Assembly (NCBI GenBank): GCA_002197995.1 | Contig: NGZR01000001.1 | Span: 1,116,001-1,180,000, forward strand | DNA from: Gaeumannomyces sp. JS-464 | Taxonomy: Eukaryota > Ascomycota > Sordariomycetes > Magnaporthales > Magnaporthaceae | Length of the DNA stretch: 64,000 nucleotides | Direction: 5' to 3' | Made by a program: the position numbers and the translations under genes | The notes under the pieces: model-generated | Databases searched by the model: none | The model's input: only the letters and a program-made list of their open reading frames with translations | Told to the model about the DNA's origin: nothing | Part shown: positions 1-11,839 of the stretch, one piece after another | How the letters are laid out: every line of letters begins with the position of its first letter | Numbering within the stretch: the stretch's first letter is position 1

Positions 1-73
1 CGTTTCCCGCACGACGGGTTAGTTAAACTACGCGAACACCTATGGTTGATATCCCCCAGGTCTCATCTACCTA

Positions 74-205
74 GATACAGGAAACAGGAAGGGATATAGG
101 AAACAGGAAGGGATATAGGAAACAGGAAGGGATATAGGAAACAGGAAGGGATATAGGAAACAGGAAGGGATACAGGAGACAGGAAGGGACACAGGAAACA
201 GGAGA
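74..205. repeat. 19-bp tandem repeat, about 7 copies
   Basis: About seven head-to-tail copies of a purine-rich 19-bp unit (gatataggaaacaggaagg). The central copies are identical and the two right-hand copies carry substitutions (gatacaggagac, gacacaggaaac). The array lies about 165 bp upstream of the likely start of the HNH-domain gene, so it falls in its promoter or 5' UTR region. No function can be assigned. Confidence 0.9.
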
Positions 206-370
206 GTAGAACTACACCATGCAAGAACTTGTAGTCGCCTTCAATGCCCTGCGCTCTGTCACGTGCTTGGCACGTGCACCAATCCCCTGCTATTACATTG
301 AACCGTCCGTCAGCAAGCGGCAACAGGTCATCCATCATGCTTTGGACGCAAACCATCCGTGCTTTCGCAA

Positions 371-1841
371 ATGTCTCTCGGCGTAATCCCCGTCGTCGCC
401 ACGCCGGCCTCGGCCTCGGCCCCAGCACCCGGGCCAGGGCAACGAGAGGCTGTCCGCTTCCTCCATCCGGGTATAAATGGCCAGGCAATGTCCTAATCAG
501 CATGCCACGGGTCGACGTCACCGCCTCGGGTTCCCCAGGCGTCCACCACCGGACCGCTCTGACGGCGTGTCAAATTATCGCCAACAACGCGTTCGATGGG
601 TTCCTTGCTCTCGATGCGGCCGGTGCTCAGCCTGCAGCTACTCCGCTTGACGGTGTCCTCACGAACAACAAATATTACTTCGTTATTCCGTCCAGTGCCG
701 ACGGTAGGTATTTGTCGTCCTTCTCTTTCCGCGTTACTGTTCTCTTTCCGCTTTACTGTTCCTTTCCGTTTCCATGTTCCTTTTCCATTTCCCTGTTCCT
801 TTCCCGTTTTCATGTTCTTTTCCCGGTCTCCTGTGCCTTTTACGTTTTGCTATCCCTTTCCAACTGTCCTCTATCCCTTTTCCCTCCTCCTTTTTCTTCT
901 TCACTTTTTTACCGTTGCTCAACTTGGATGGCCCTTGCACATTGTGCGCCAGGTTGTCATGTCACCTTGATTACCGACCTTACACGGACAATGCGGGCAG
1001 CCAAGTACCCCATCGTCCCGTCCTTCCGCGACTGGGAGTTCCCGCATGGGCGCATCCCCGACTTTTGGCCGCAGCCTGGCCGCCTCCTGCCCTCCGGGCC
1101 CGTCTGCGCCGTGACGGGATACAGCTGGGCTTTACAGCGTGCCCACCTCGTTCCCAGCTGCGAGCAGGACTGGTTCTCGCGCAACGGCATGGGCCAGTAC
1201 GCCGTCAGCCTGGCCTCCTGTGATGTTGACGACCCGGCAAACCTGATTCTGCTCAAGTCCGACATCCGTTGGAGTATGGACGCCCGGGCCTTCGTGCTTG
1301 TACCCAAGATCCCCACGCCGCAGTCAGGGGCGGGTTCTCAAGACATAGTAGGCAACTCTCCTACGGCCATCCCGGCCAACCTTACGTCAAGCTCTGAACC
1401 ACCGCCCGCTGATGGGGCACAGCAGCAGCTGCTGCAGCTCGAATACGCGGTGCATATACTTGCCGGCGCGGACCCCATGTTCTCGCGCTTGCGCCACAAC
1501 GTCCACACTCCCTCCTGGCGGTTGGCCGGCTGCTCGCGCGAGTTCCTCTTCGCTCGTTTCGCCTTTTCCATCCTGATGGGTGTAAAGATGTTCGTGACGG
1601 CCGGCGTGCGTCGGCGGGTGGCACGTTTCATGATTGTCGAAGGAGATGGGCCGGAGCTCGTGGAGGAGGAGCTCGATGGGCCGACTTTGTCTGCTCTCTA
1701 CGACAGGAGAAAATCTCGTAGCGCGAGCCCGGGATCGGAGTCAGCCTCGAGTTTTATACAGAGGACGAGGACGCAATGTATATACCGGACGTGGAGGAGG
1801 AGCAGCGCGGGCGGTCGAGAAAGAGGGCGAAATGGGACTAG
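371..1841 (+). pseudogene. Fungal HNH-nuclease-domain protein, frame-disrupted
   Basis: The product resembles the expanded ascomycete HNH_2-type family. A conserved N-terminal block (HHRTALTACQIIANNAFDG) is followed by the HNH core: CAVTGYSWALQRAHLVPS, then a DDPANLILLKSDI stretch. An intron at 704-952 (GTAGGT...CAG, 249 bp) interrupts the blocks and is full of imperfect CCTTTCC-type pyrimidine repeats. The reading frame changes twice. From ATG 371 it reads MSLGVIPVV... through AVRFLHPG, then resumes one frame over at YKWPGNVLIS (near 473). A second shift near 1722-1735 leads to an acidic then basic tail ending in RGRSRKRAKWD and a stop at 1841. Both shifts equal one missing base; adding one base at each gives 408 codons. 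HNH proteins are nucleases, but this fungal group has no established role. It may be a pseudogene or carry consensus errors. Confidence 0.7.
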
Positions 1842-2817
1842 CCATTGGGGTGGTTCTTGGCAGGAGGGCCGATCCTCAAGGGATCTCTGGCACTGGCCTG
1901 GTTTGACCCTGGGGCGTGGAGGTTGTGGCCAATCGAACGCAAACGGAGATGGAGAGAGTGACATGCTGGAGCAGCTGAAGGCACAAACTACAGTAACGCA
2001 AGATGCTCACATCGTGAGAACCTCCGCAGCGTGAAACACGCGTCGACCCACCGTAATAGGCGGAGAAGCTCTATCCACTGCAGGGGCTTTTGGTGCGGTG
2101 AGGGCCGTTCCGTGCTTCTGAGAGGCCCTGGTCGAACAAGGACCTGGCTATAGCATTGGACTGTTTGACCTTCGTCAACAGGAAGAGTAGGGCGACGAGC
2201 AAGGCATACACCGTCAGGTTCGTGCTTGGGTGGAAAGACGAGGAGGTCGAGTACGTGATCGAGATGGCTGGCCGACGAGGACCTGGACATGAACGGCTTT
2301 GGTGGAGTCTCGAGGATGGCGAGAAATGTCGAACCATTATTCTGGCTAATTATTAACACGCATGTTACCAAATTTGAACAGATGTGAGCACTTTATTGTG
2401 CTCTCAGTGTGCCCCTGTCTGCTGTAAGCTCATGTGCATTGTCCGCCGGTTGCCGCTCCTGCCGCCCACCGTCTGCTGCGCCCAAAAGAAGCCTCTGCCT
2501 CCTTTTCTCCTCGGCCCTGCGGTTTTGGAACCAGATCTGTGATGGCGTGGAAAAAAGCCGCCATGGCGGTCAGCGAAACGCTACTGTGGACTGAGCGGCG
2601 CGGGGCCGCACACTCTAAACAAAGAGCTGCCGGGATGGGGAGGGCTAGGGAAACTGAAGCGAATCAGCCTTCCTCACCTTGACCTGCTGCTCGTTCATCG
2701 AGACTTGCTCCGAGAGGTCGCAGCGCTTGTGTGCTCCGGGTCTCTGGTCGTCGCGGAACGCCGCTTCAAGGATGGCTCTATCGGCGGCGCTATGTGGCGA
2801 ATTAGCACATTCCCAGT
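1842..2817. other. No confident gene
   Basis: Several short open frames lie here on both strands, none with a recognisable domain. One + strand frame from about 2678 to 2836 reads like a coding C-terminus (VHRDLLREVAALVCSG...), but no upstream exon could be joined to it. It overlaps the end of the kinase gene on the other strand, so it is not called. Confidence 0.5.
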
Positions 2818-5800
2818 TCAAGTCACGTTGTCGTGAGGCGTGAAAAAGCAGTCGTCAACAACATACGAGGTCTGTTTCCTGTGCCTGACAACTCGAACTT
2901 GGCCGACTTCCGCCTCCTCAGCCTCGGTTTGCAAAGCGCGCCCGCCGGCACCAGCGACAGCGGCAGGAGCGGCAGGAGCAGCAGCAGCAGCAATAACAGC
3001 AGCAGCCGCCGCCTTCAACTCGTCGATCACCGCCGTGGGTATGTGGAAGCTCTCGCAAATGATCCGGGCATCGCTAAAGCGCACGTAAAGCCCCGAGAGC
3101 CCCGCGACGTGCGGTAGGCGGTGTCTTTCAGTCCGTATTTCGGGATGTCGAGCAAGGCACCGGTCCAGCGACTTTCGTGAGATTTTCCGCATGCCGACGA
3201 GTTGCAGGGCGTTGATTTTCCGCTGCATCGGTATATATATTATGGCATGCGAGCTCCCCTCGGCGTGGAACGCCCGGTATCCTTCAGGAAGCTGAGGCCC
3301 AGTGCTCGCCGCCGCGGCCCCGCCGGGAGGTTCATCTTCTTTGTGCTCTTCGGCGGTGCCCTCGTGCAAGTCGTTGTCCAGCAGCTGATCGTTGTGACCT
3401 ACCACATATGCGGGATCGGGACGTCCGGCGTAAGCAGCTGGCTCCGTGAAGTGTCCTGTTAGGCCATCGCCGTTGTCCCCTACTTCCCCCTCAGTCAGGG
3501 AGGGAAGGAAGCGTGGGTGGGCCACGACGTCTGAAGAATGCTTTGCCAGCCGGGCCTCAAGGCGCCGGCTGTGGCTAGAGGGCTGTAGGTACCGTGTATC
3601 GGCCGCATACAGCGACGAGGGGCGGGCTGGACTCCATGGCGGCGGAAGATCATCATCCTCCTCAACAGCGGAGGTATGCGAGGGAGCAGCCTTGGTAGTC
3701 GACCCTTTTCCAACTCGGCCCCATGCGGCAACGGAAGATCCTCCGAGCAGAGGGTTGAGTGGATCTCCAGAGCTGAACAAACCACTCGACTGGGAATCTA
3801 CTCGGCTTGCGGGTTCGATAGGGTCTTCACTACTATCTTGCCTGGGTGACGCAAGTGTGTAGTTGCCGGGGAGCCTAGCCCGTCACCCTGCTCATCTTGC
3901 TCATCGCCTCTGCTGGCAACGGTTGTCGCGGTCGCCTCCCCGCTTAGTCCGACCATCGAGTCGAAAGCACCCATAGTTCCGCGTTTCGTTGTTGCTTGCA
4001 ACATCGCCGCTGCACCGGCTTCTTCTTGATCGGCCGCTTCGTAGTCGGTCTGGCGCTGGGGGAGAGTCTGCATACGACCTTCGACCCTCTGGTCGACGGG
4101 CGAAGTGGAACTATGGTCGACTGCATAAGGCAGTTCGACGTGGGAATTGTCGTCTTCCTGCGGGCCCCAATCTTCCTGATCTTGGCCACTGTCCTCAAAT
4201 GCGTCAGGAGGCAGCGATGCCTGCGTGCGATTGCGAAGGACGCGGCCGTGCTGGTGGCGGGACGCAGTGCTGACCTTGCCGCTGCCGCTGCCGTGCTGTC
4301 GGCGCTTCCTGTGTCTTCCAGACGGCGAAGGCGTCGACACCGTTGTTTTCTTCCTACCCGGCGCCGGTGCTGGAACGACAGTCCGAGGGGTGGGTGCGCC
4401 TGATCTGTCGTATCTGCTGGAATCGATCGTCAGATCCGAGTATTCGGACGAGCTCGGCTGCCGTATAGGCGTCTTAAAGTCCTGGGTCATGCCTGGCTCT
4501 GCTTGGTTGCGGACCGTCCGCCGCTTATCATCGCCGACTTGTGAAGCTGCCACTGCGGGTTTCGACTGATCTATGGCTGGAACAGGTAGGAGCTTTGCTC
4601 TTGCGAGGCAGTCTTTGGCTGACCACCGCTGCTCCGGTCGTAAAACAACCATTGCTTCCAGAAGGAATCCTCTCAAATCGTCGGGCCGCTCCTCAAAGTC
4701 CTTCCTGAACGTCTTAATAAGCTCCTTAGCCCATACCGTCCCGCTTAATACGTATTGGTCCTTAAACTGTGGCAAAGGGCAAAGCAGTTCATACACCACG
4801 ACGCCGAGGGACCAAACATCGACGGCCTCGGTATAGCTGACTCTGTCCTCGCCACCGGCCCCGATATATCGGTGGTTCTGGTACACCTCAGGTGCAAGGT
4901 GCGCGAGATTGCCGCAGATAGTGGACAAGTTGTTATAGTCCCTTGCTAGCCCAAAATCACCGAATTTGACGTAAATGCTGCCTCCGGCTCGGTCTTGGAC
5001 TAGGATGTTTTCTGCCTTAATGTCTCGATGCACAATCGGCGGGTCGCTCCCGTGCAGGTACTCCAGGGCCGATAGACATTGTTGGAGAATTGATACACTT
5101 TCGGCAGCTGAGATGTCGTGTAAATCGGCCAAGGATCCACTGGGAACGTAATCCAGGTATAGCCGTGGGCCCTGCGTAAAGTCGGATTCGAGAAGCTCCA
5201 CAACGTAAGGCTGTAGGTGTATTCTTATTAGAGCAAAATCTAGGTCATTGAGATATTAACAACAGCAGCGGCGTACTAACATGCTGAATAAGGTGCATAA
5301 TATGAGCCTCGTTCTTCCAAGCGTCAATTCGGACTCGGCGCATGCGGACGGCCTTTGCTAAAGGCTCCTTGAGGGCATACTCCTTTCCGGTGCTGACGTC
5401 CCAATAGTGGGTTACACTCGCGAACGAGCCCTCGCCGAGCGGCTTCCTGAGATGGATTGGCCCTGTCTCTAGGACGGGGGCTCCTGTCGGCCGCTGAGTA
5501 TCTAAGCGATTCGCAATGTCGAGGTCACTGAGCAGATCCTCAGTGGCCGCCGCGGGGCTCTGAAGGAACCGGTCGACTTTGTCGATGTAAGCCGGCGACG
5601 CTGTGTTGTAGGGGACGACGATGATCTGCAGTCGGACTGGGGCACGGGCAAGCGCGGTAACCACGATGGGCTGCTTCTCGGAAGGAATTTTGTGCCCACC
5701 GACGACCCATTGGAACCCAGAGCGCGCCCCGTGTCCTTGGCTGCCGTAGGTGACTTGGGTCCCGTTGAGAGAACCCCAGTCTTTGACGATGGGCCGCCTC

Positions 5801-6150
5801 TCGCCGTCGAAAGTCAGCGTAAAGTGGTGCTGCCCGACGCCCCTGATTTCGGGCAGAACGACGTCGTTGTTTTTGTCACAGCCGAAAAGGAACCCAGAGC
5901 GAGACTGGGGAGTGTCACTGAGCTTCAGCTCGACGTATGGGAGGGTGTCGAGCACCGGCGCGTCTTGAGTTTCGAGTGGCTCTGTTGACTGTCGCTCATC
6001 GTGAGGAGATGCAGACTGCCGCTCGGGAAGCAGAGCCAGTGGACCAAGACAGCCCGAGCTAGTTTTGAGTGCATCTACGGTGCGTTTCGGGACTTCCTCG
6101 TGACGCTCCATATAAGGGTACACACGAGCGATGAGATCGGTGTCTGCCAT
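2818..6150 (-). CDS. FHA / protein kinase / KilA-N(APSES)-like protein
   Basis: Predicted serine/threonine kinase of about 1,087 aa. Exon 1 is 6150-5281, the intron is 5280-5211 (70 bp, GTTAGT...CTACAG), and exon 2 runs from 5210. The join gives HLIQH/PYVVELLESD. An FHA domain lies at about residues 80-140 (FGCDKNNDVVL, KDWGSLNGT). The kinase domain starts near residue 240: GEGSFASV loop, ALKE lysine, HRDIKAEN catalytic loop, DFGLA, APEVY. A long disordered Ser/Pro-rich region follows. Near the C-terminus, EGYRAFHA...IIYIPMQRKINALQLV and SLDRCLARHPEI resemble the KilA-N/APSES fold. The frame shifts by one base near the G-run at 3868-3871; one added base joins GLGSP to GNYTLASP. FHA plus kinase suggests phospho-dependent signalling, while a DNA-binding tail would be unusual. 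The start ATG at 6150 was chosen because it is the first Met before the conserved FHA region. Confidence 0.75.
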
Positions 6151-6831
6151 GGCCAGATCTTCGTGTCTGACGAGAAGAGCGGAAGCAAGATTGTGGTCTG
6201 GCGAGAGGCACGGGAACAAGGCAGTAGCCTGGCGAGAAGAACGGAAACATGGCTGCAGGGTGAATAAACACACCTGGCATGGCTTGCTGCCTGACCAAGC
6301 TCCGCGTGTATACTTTTGGGCAACACCATTGCAGCCATTTCGCGGCGCGCGCAAAAGATCACAACGCACTAATAACAACCACGCGCTTAAACCGTAGGTA
6401 TTTTGATAGGCGCATGTTAGGGCGACGTGCGGGCAGCTCTGGGTTGGGGAATCTAGTGGTGTCGTGGACCCACTACGGATCACATGCCCAGGCGCAACAA
6501 GTCTCGAATATGTTCCCTTTGCTCTCTTCCTGTAAATTTGGCTTGACTTATTTGCCTTGGGCCCGCATCAATCATCTCCTCCCTTGCCGTCGACGGCGCA
6601 ATGGCCAACACCCCCGACCCGAGCACGTCAAGGGTGTCGGTACATGACATCCTCTGGATGAGCGCAGTGACCCGCTGCGTATATCCGGAAACACCTTGGA
6701 CCCACTGGCGACTTCGACCTTCTGGTCGACAGCCGACACAAACTTCCACTGTGCGAGCGTGAACAGCTCGCAAAGAGGCTCATATGGGCGCTCCTTTCCC
6801 TCTGCGGCCTAGAAATCGCTCTTATTTGCTA
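6151..6831. other. Intergenic, divergent promoter region
   Basis: This stretch separates the kinase gene (leftward) from the hypothetical gene (rightward). Only short frames without recognisable domains are present. It should hold both promoters; no specific element was identified. Confidence 0.5.
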
Positions 6832-8506
6832 ATGGGTCTTGAGCCTGTTTCTAAAGACGAGCCCTGGCCGAGAACCGTCATTTCAGACCGCTTGATCTCG
6901 ACGAACTCGACGCCCGCCTGCGAAAAGCATCATCCGGCGGCGCCAACGCCCTACCACGAGCATCTCGACCACTGCCATCCCGATCTCGATCACCGACCCT
7001 AGGGGGAGTAAAGCTCGCAAAATGTGGTCTACAGCTGGAGAGACTGGAGGAGGCGGACGCATACAACCAACTCGTCAAAGATGGCGGCCGCCCGCTCTAC
7101 CCAATTGGGCTCCTCGACGACGTCTCCGCGTCCTTCCCAAGAGGCCCAATCCGGGGCCCGATGGGCGACCTATACTACGTCACCGGGGATCCCGACAGGC
7201 GTCGGGAGCTGCTGCGGCCCTGGCTAAACGACATTGCGGAGGGTCGTTATTTTAATTGGTGGCATGGTAGGACGGGGGCGGATTGCCCCTGGGGGGTATT
7301 CCAAAAGCAGTGGAAGAGATGGGTCATGTTCCGCAGATGGCAGAGGGACAACCGTGACCTGAAAGGAGACGACGGTGGCGGCTTTCTAGCATACCTCGAG
7401 GCGGAGAAGCGTTACGTGAAGCGCCATTACGGCGCGCACGCCGCAGCAGATGAGCTAGCTGAGCTCGAGGCCGACCCGTCACGACTCAAAGAGCGATGGG
7501 AGGATGAACGAAAGAGACGCACGTGGCAGCGACACTACTGCCGGGAATCGGGCGTCGCCAGACCTGCCTTCTCCAGCTACGTCGACGCGGTCAAACGCCG
7601 CCTGGCCCGACACGGCTTCACATGCCCCTTTGAGCTGAAGCAAGACCCGAAGCAACAGGGCAAACTCGAGACATGGATCGAGTACCTCGGCTTCGAGTAC
7701 TGGTGGCTCGATCTGTTCACAGGTGCCATTGATCGCCGACAGCAACAGTGTGATGAGGTGTGGGGGAGGCTTAAAGAGACGGGGGTGATGCAGCGATTCG
7801 AGACCGCAGGGTATATCAAACTCGTGAGTATACGATGCGACACCAGGCCGAAGAGGACATAGCCAGAGCCAAAGTGGAAAGAGCGGAACAAAACGCCGAG
7901 CGAATCTACGCCGAGACCCAGCTCGATCCGCGCCGTCTGAGTATCCCGAAGCCGGAACGTATACGGAGGTTGCACCAGGGCACCCGGGACCTGCTGACTG
8001 CCCGGTGCCGTCTAGAACGGCTCGGGAGACGGACCAGCCTCATTAAAAAGTTCAAACTTTCAACAGACGAGCTGAAACATGCAAAGAGGGATGCGGCGCG
8101 CCATCGCATTCTGCTTCCGTGGATCTTGGACCAGATTCCCTTGATCGAGGCCGAGTTGAGCCGAAGCGAAAATGCCAGCAGTCTCGACGGGACCAGGGCG
8201 AGCCGGACGATCAAGAGAAGGCTCGACGACACTGATGGCGACGGCAGCCCACGCGAAGCGGACATCGGAAAGCGGAGGAGGCTCAACCGACGTCCAAGCA
8301 ACGGCACGGTCGTTCTTGACAGCGAAATCCAGCAGAAGCAGGTGGCCCCTTCGCAGTCGGCGGCACTGAAGAGACTCAGCCTCGAAACGAACAGAGGTGC
8401 TCACGGGCCCGTGAGCCTCCCGCCGCGCGCCCGCGTCGGACTCGAGCTGCCCGTGAAGCCGCGCCGCAAGGCCTGCGCCGCAGCACGCGCATTACAGCGC
8501 GTCTGA
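6832..8506 (+). CDS. Fungal hypothetical protein, charged and coiled
   Basis: Recognised only as a recurrent ascomycete hypothetical family. With two one-base corrections the gene reads as about 558 aa: MGLEPVSK, then RRALAENRHF from about 6857, then GDLYYVTGDPDRRRELLRP at 7161. Next comes a Trp-rich region (YFNWWHGRTG, KQWKRWVMFRRWQ), then RHQAEEDIARAKVERAEQ from about 7836, and a coiled, basic C-terminal half ending in an acidic/basic disordered tail (KRRRLNRRPS). The frame breaks lie near 6853-6856 (AAAG) and 7827-7835 (agtatac), each equal to one missing base. No catalytic motif, signal peptide or membrane segment is visible. The long helical, Arg/Lys/Glu-rich segments suggest coiled coil. 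Function unknown. Confidence 0.65.
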
Positions 8507-10673
8507 CGTCAGACCCTTTGGCTCGCACGTCTAGAAGAGTGCCGAGGCCAAGCAAACGGGGCGAGCCTACGCAACCCTACGAATCACTGCCAGCCAGGAG
8601 CGGTACGAAACGTCCGATCGTGAGGAAGAAAAATCTAGGGAGTGGGCGGCCAAGGGGGCTTGTTTGAGCCCAAAGACGTGCGTGCCCAGGTGAGGCTGGC
8701 GCCGGCGTTCCTCCCAAGGCTGGAGACGGGGCGCCTTGAACCAAGCACGGGCCAGTCCGGCATCATTGTCGACGATGAGCCGCTGGCGCCCAGGAGCCCG
8801 TGTCCAGGAAGCCCAGGAACCCACATGATCCCCGCCGCGGGAGCGGGGGCGATGGCGCCGGGAGAGCGACCGGATCTGTCGCTGTTGCTCCCAGCTGGCG
8901 CACCCGTCTTTGTGGGGCGCCCTCGGGGGAAGGGGAGGGGCCACCGTCACACCACCTGACGCACCGGCGCCAGTGAGCCGCCGAGAGTTCGTTCTAATGT
9001 AGCCCGCCCGCGCCGATACTGTAGGGGCATCATTGGACTCCGCGTGTGCCTCGGGCTCTAGCATGTCAAGGTGCAACGCACGGTAGGACACGTCGGTCAC
9101 GGCTGCAGCGGCTGCACAAGTTTGCTACACATCCATGGTGGTTGCGCCGTGGCAGAGGCCGCCATTCTTACCCTCCAGCTAGCATGTTGCCTAGTCAGGG
9201 ATGGAGATGTGCTGCACCATTATTGTGCCTGCCGCTGCTGGGTTTCCCCTCGCCGGGTTGCGGTGATTTCTCATTTGCTGCTTGGATGAAGCTGTCCCGG
9301 TACTGTTTCGCCCAGGCCGCGGGCGTACCTGATGGTAGTGGCGCCTTGGACGAAGGTCTCACGGCTGTCTCTGTCTGTCATGCCGAATGGCCTCGGTTGA
9401 GCCATGTGGTATCCCAGGCGTGGTCCGGGGTGACGGGCCTGGCCAGGTGGTGCGTGTGCAGCTGGACATATACGGTCTTCTGTCATAGACAGGCTCGTCA
9501 TTGCCGCAGCTCTGCAGGCTGTGTATTCCGCGGGCTCTACTCGCACCCCCGTAGCGTGCCCGTCTCTGCGCCGCAGACCATCCGGTCCCTTGATTCCTGC
9601 CAAGAAGTCCGTAACCAGGGGCTTATTCCATAGTTGATGGGATGATGTGATGCCGGGGTTCTTCGCGTCCTGCGCGGGAGTAAACATTGGGCTTGGCCGG
9701 TGCCGGAGAACCGTCCGTGAGCGGAGTGGGATTCCCAAGTATGGCGTCCATGGAGGGCGGTTGGTCCGTCGCGCGTAGAATCGTAGGAAGGACACGCATT
9801 TCACGTCCTCGTCGATCTTGACTTGAGCGTTAGTTCTTTGAAAATTCGGAATGCACCATTGGGGGGGAGAGGGCGAAAGCGATGGCCCCGGGACAGCGAG
9901 TGCGGAATTCGAGGCTTCTGGATCTACATGTTTAAAGCATCATCTCAAAAGGAAAACCGCGCTTTGAGTGTGTTCTAACCCCTTGAGATTTCCATCCCTC
10001 AATCTTCCTCCTCAAGCCGATACTAGGTGAGCGATGTGTGGAGTCTTGGAAATCCTTTCAGTGGTTACGGCAATAGAATGAGTTAAGAGCTAGTTGTCTC
10101 TATCTCTCTATCCATCTGATTCTTCAAGGATAGGCGTTGTTGTGAGAGAAGTTGGGACCAAAGCTGATAGAGTGGGCTGAAAGGAGGTCTGGGACGCAAA
10201 CACGACCCAATACTGGTCTCTGAATTGTCAATGGGAAGGGGCTATAGACGTCGGCAAGACTATGGGAAGCAACTTGAGGGTTTGCTGGGGTGCCGGTCCC
10301 GAGCGCCAGCCGTGTTGGACGCACACCAGGCAGGCCAGCCCGAGACCAGTGCATTCTTTTTCGTGCCTGCCCTTGCAAATGCCGTTCCTGCCTCTCCTGG
10401 CGCCGCGGGTGTAGCAGCAGCCAGCCGGCACCTGCCTCGGGCGAGGAGCCGACCCAACAGATCCAGGAATCCACAGCGTGCTCCATCGGCGAGGTGTGGA
10501 GAAAGTGTTGGGGTAAACCTGAATGACAAAAAAAAATGCCTCGGGAAGCTTTTCGTCTGGGTCTCCTTCCACCCTCGACAGCATCTTGATCGCGGCCTGC
10601 CTTTTTTGTCCTTTTTTTGTCTCCCCAACACACACGACACCAAAGGCACAAAAAGGGAAAGCAGGCAAGAAAA
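8507..10673. other. No confident gene; possible hypothetical frames
   Basis: The longest frames are on the minus strand: 9100-8567 (177 aa) and 9804-9271 (177 aa). Neither shows a domain or a splice structure, and their composition is ordinary for GC-rich fungal DNA, so they are not called as genes. The region 10124-10673 is probably the promoter and 5' leader of the dehydrogenase gene, with pyrimidine-rich stretches near 10600. Confidence 0.4.
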
Positions 10674-11536
10674 ATGTTCTCGCTCCAAGGCCACACCGCG
10701 CTCGTGACGGGCGGGACCCGCGGCATCGGCCAGGCCGTGGCCATCGGGCTCGCCGAAGCCGGAGCCGACGTGCTGCTCGTGCAGGTGAGAGCGTGTTTCC
10801 TTTTTCCCCTTTTACCCCGCATGACATACACACTTCCACCCTGACGACGTCACTACCACCACCAAAAACAAAACCAGCGCGACGAATCCTCCACCGCAAC
10901 CCGCGACGCCATCGCCGCCCTCGGCCGCAAGGCCCACATCTACACGGCCGACCTGTCGGACCCTGCCTCCGTCGCGGCCCTGACGCCCCGCGTGCTGGCC
11001 GACGGCCACGAGGTCCGCATCCTCGTCAACTGCGCGGGGATCCAGCGCCGCCACAAGTGCGAGGCCTTTCCCGATCGCGACTTTGCCGAGGTGATGCAGG
11101 TCAACCTGGGCGCCGTCTTCGCCCTGACGCGCGACGTCGGCGCCCACATGCTGGGGCTGGCGCCGCACCCGGCCACGGGCAGGCGCGGGTCCGTGATCAA
11201 CTACGCCAGCCTGCTCAGCTTCCAGGGCGGCCTGACGGTGCCGGCCTACGCCGCGTCCAAGGGCGCCGTCGCGCAGCTGACAAAGTCGTTCGCCAACGAG
11301 TGGACCGCCCGCGGCGTCACCGTCAACGCCGTCGCCCCGGGCTACATCGAGACCGATATGAACGAGGCCCTCCTCCAGGACCCAGACCGCCTCGCCAGCA
11401 TCTCGGCCCGCATACCCGCCGGCCGCTGGGGAAGCCCGAGGACTTCAAGGGCACCACCGTCTACCTCGCCAGCAGGGCCAGCGCCTACGTCAGCGGCCAT
11501 GTGCTCGTTGTTGACGGTGGCTGGATGGGAAGGTAG
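10674..11536 (+). CDS. KduD-like short-chain dehydrogenase (SDR)
   Basis: Classical NAD(P)-dependent SDR of about 256 aa, closest by pattern to 2-deoxy-D-gluconate 3-dehydrogenase / KduD enzymes, which oxidise keto-deoxy sugar acids from uronate breakdown. Exon 1 is 10674-10784 and the intron 10785-10877 (GTGAGA...CCAG, 93 bp). Visible motifs: cofactor site [12 protein letters not shown] after strand 4; catalytic Ser in [10 protein letters not shown]; the YxxxK pair in [10 protein letters not shown]; and PGYIETDM after it. The frame shifts at the GGGG run near 11428-11431. One added G restores [19 protein letters not shown] and the family-typical end [12 protein letters not shown], giving 257 codons. 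The start follows an A-rich leader (AAAAATG), good for fungi. Substrate is inferred from resemblance only. Confidence 0.85.
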
Positions 11537-11839
11537 AGAGAGAGAGAGAGGGTCGCCTCAAACGTGCGAAGCATATGCATTGGTGACGTGGACACAATGG
11601 AAAAAGGGGTATATATGTATACCGTGTTATTTCCCTGCTCTTTACTGCACGTACCTCTGCCAATACACATCTACTCCAACCATACCAGAACCAATTAGCC
11701 TTGTACAGAAACATGCAAACTCCTCCCATCCAAAGCGCCAATCAATAAAAGAAAAGCATGGCGTCTCCCAGTAGTCAAAGACGGTAACATAGGATGATGG
11801 GCGAGTCTCCCGAGCCATGTCCGCCTGCCCACCCGACTC
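11537..11839. other. Convergent 3' regions
   Basis: This is a 3' UTR-type interval between the rightward dehydrogenase and the leftward lipase. It starts with an AG microsatellite directly after the dehydrogenase stop codon. AATAAAA at 11746 could serve as a polyadenylation signal. No gene is seen. Confidence 0.5.

Noticed and set aside
5000..5203. Small open frames inside the kinase gene on either strand
   Set aside because: They lie in alternative frames of a domain-supported exon and have no independent evidence.
7822..7835. GTGAGT at 7824 as a splice donor explaining the frame change
   Set aside because: No acceptor follows before the next frame is clearly coding; a one-base deletion accounts for the join with no loss of sequence.
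9046..9804. Overlapping 195-aa (+) and 177-aa (-) frames as genes
   Set aside because: They overlap each other, lack domains, splice structure and start context, and are expected by chance in GC-rich DNA.
10124..10899. Minus-strand genes over the dehydrogenase start
   Set aside because: Three overlapping frames of up to 235 aa exist, but they are antisense to the SDR exon and its leader, and show no domain or conserved motif.
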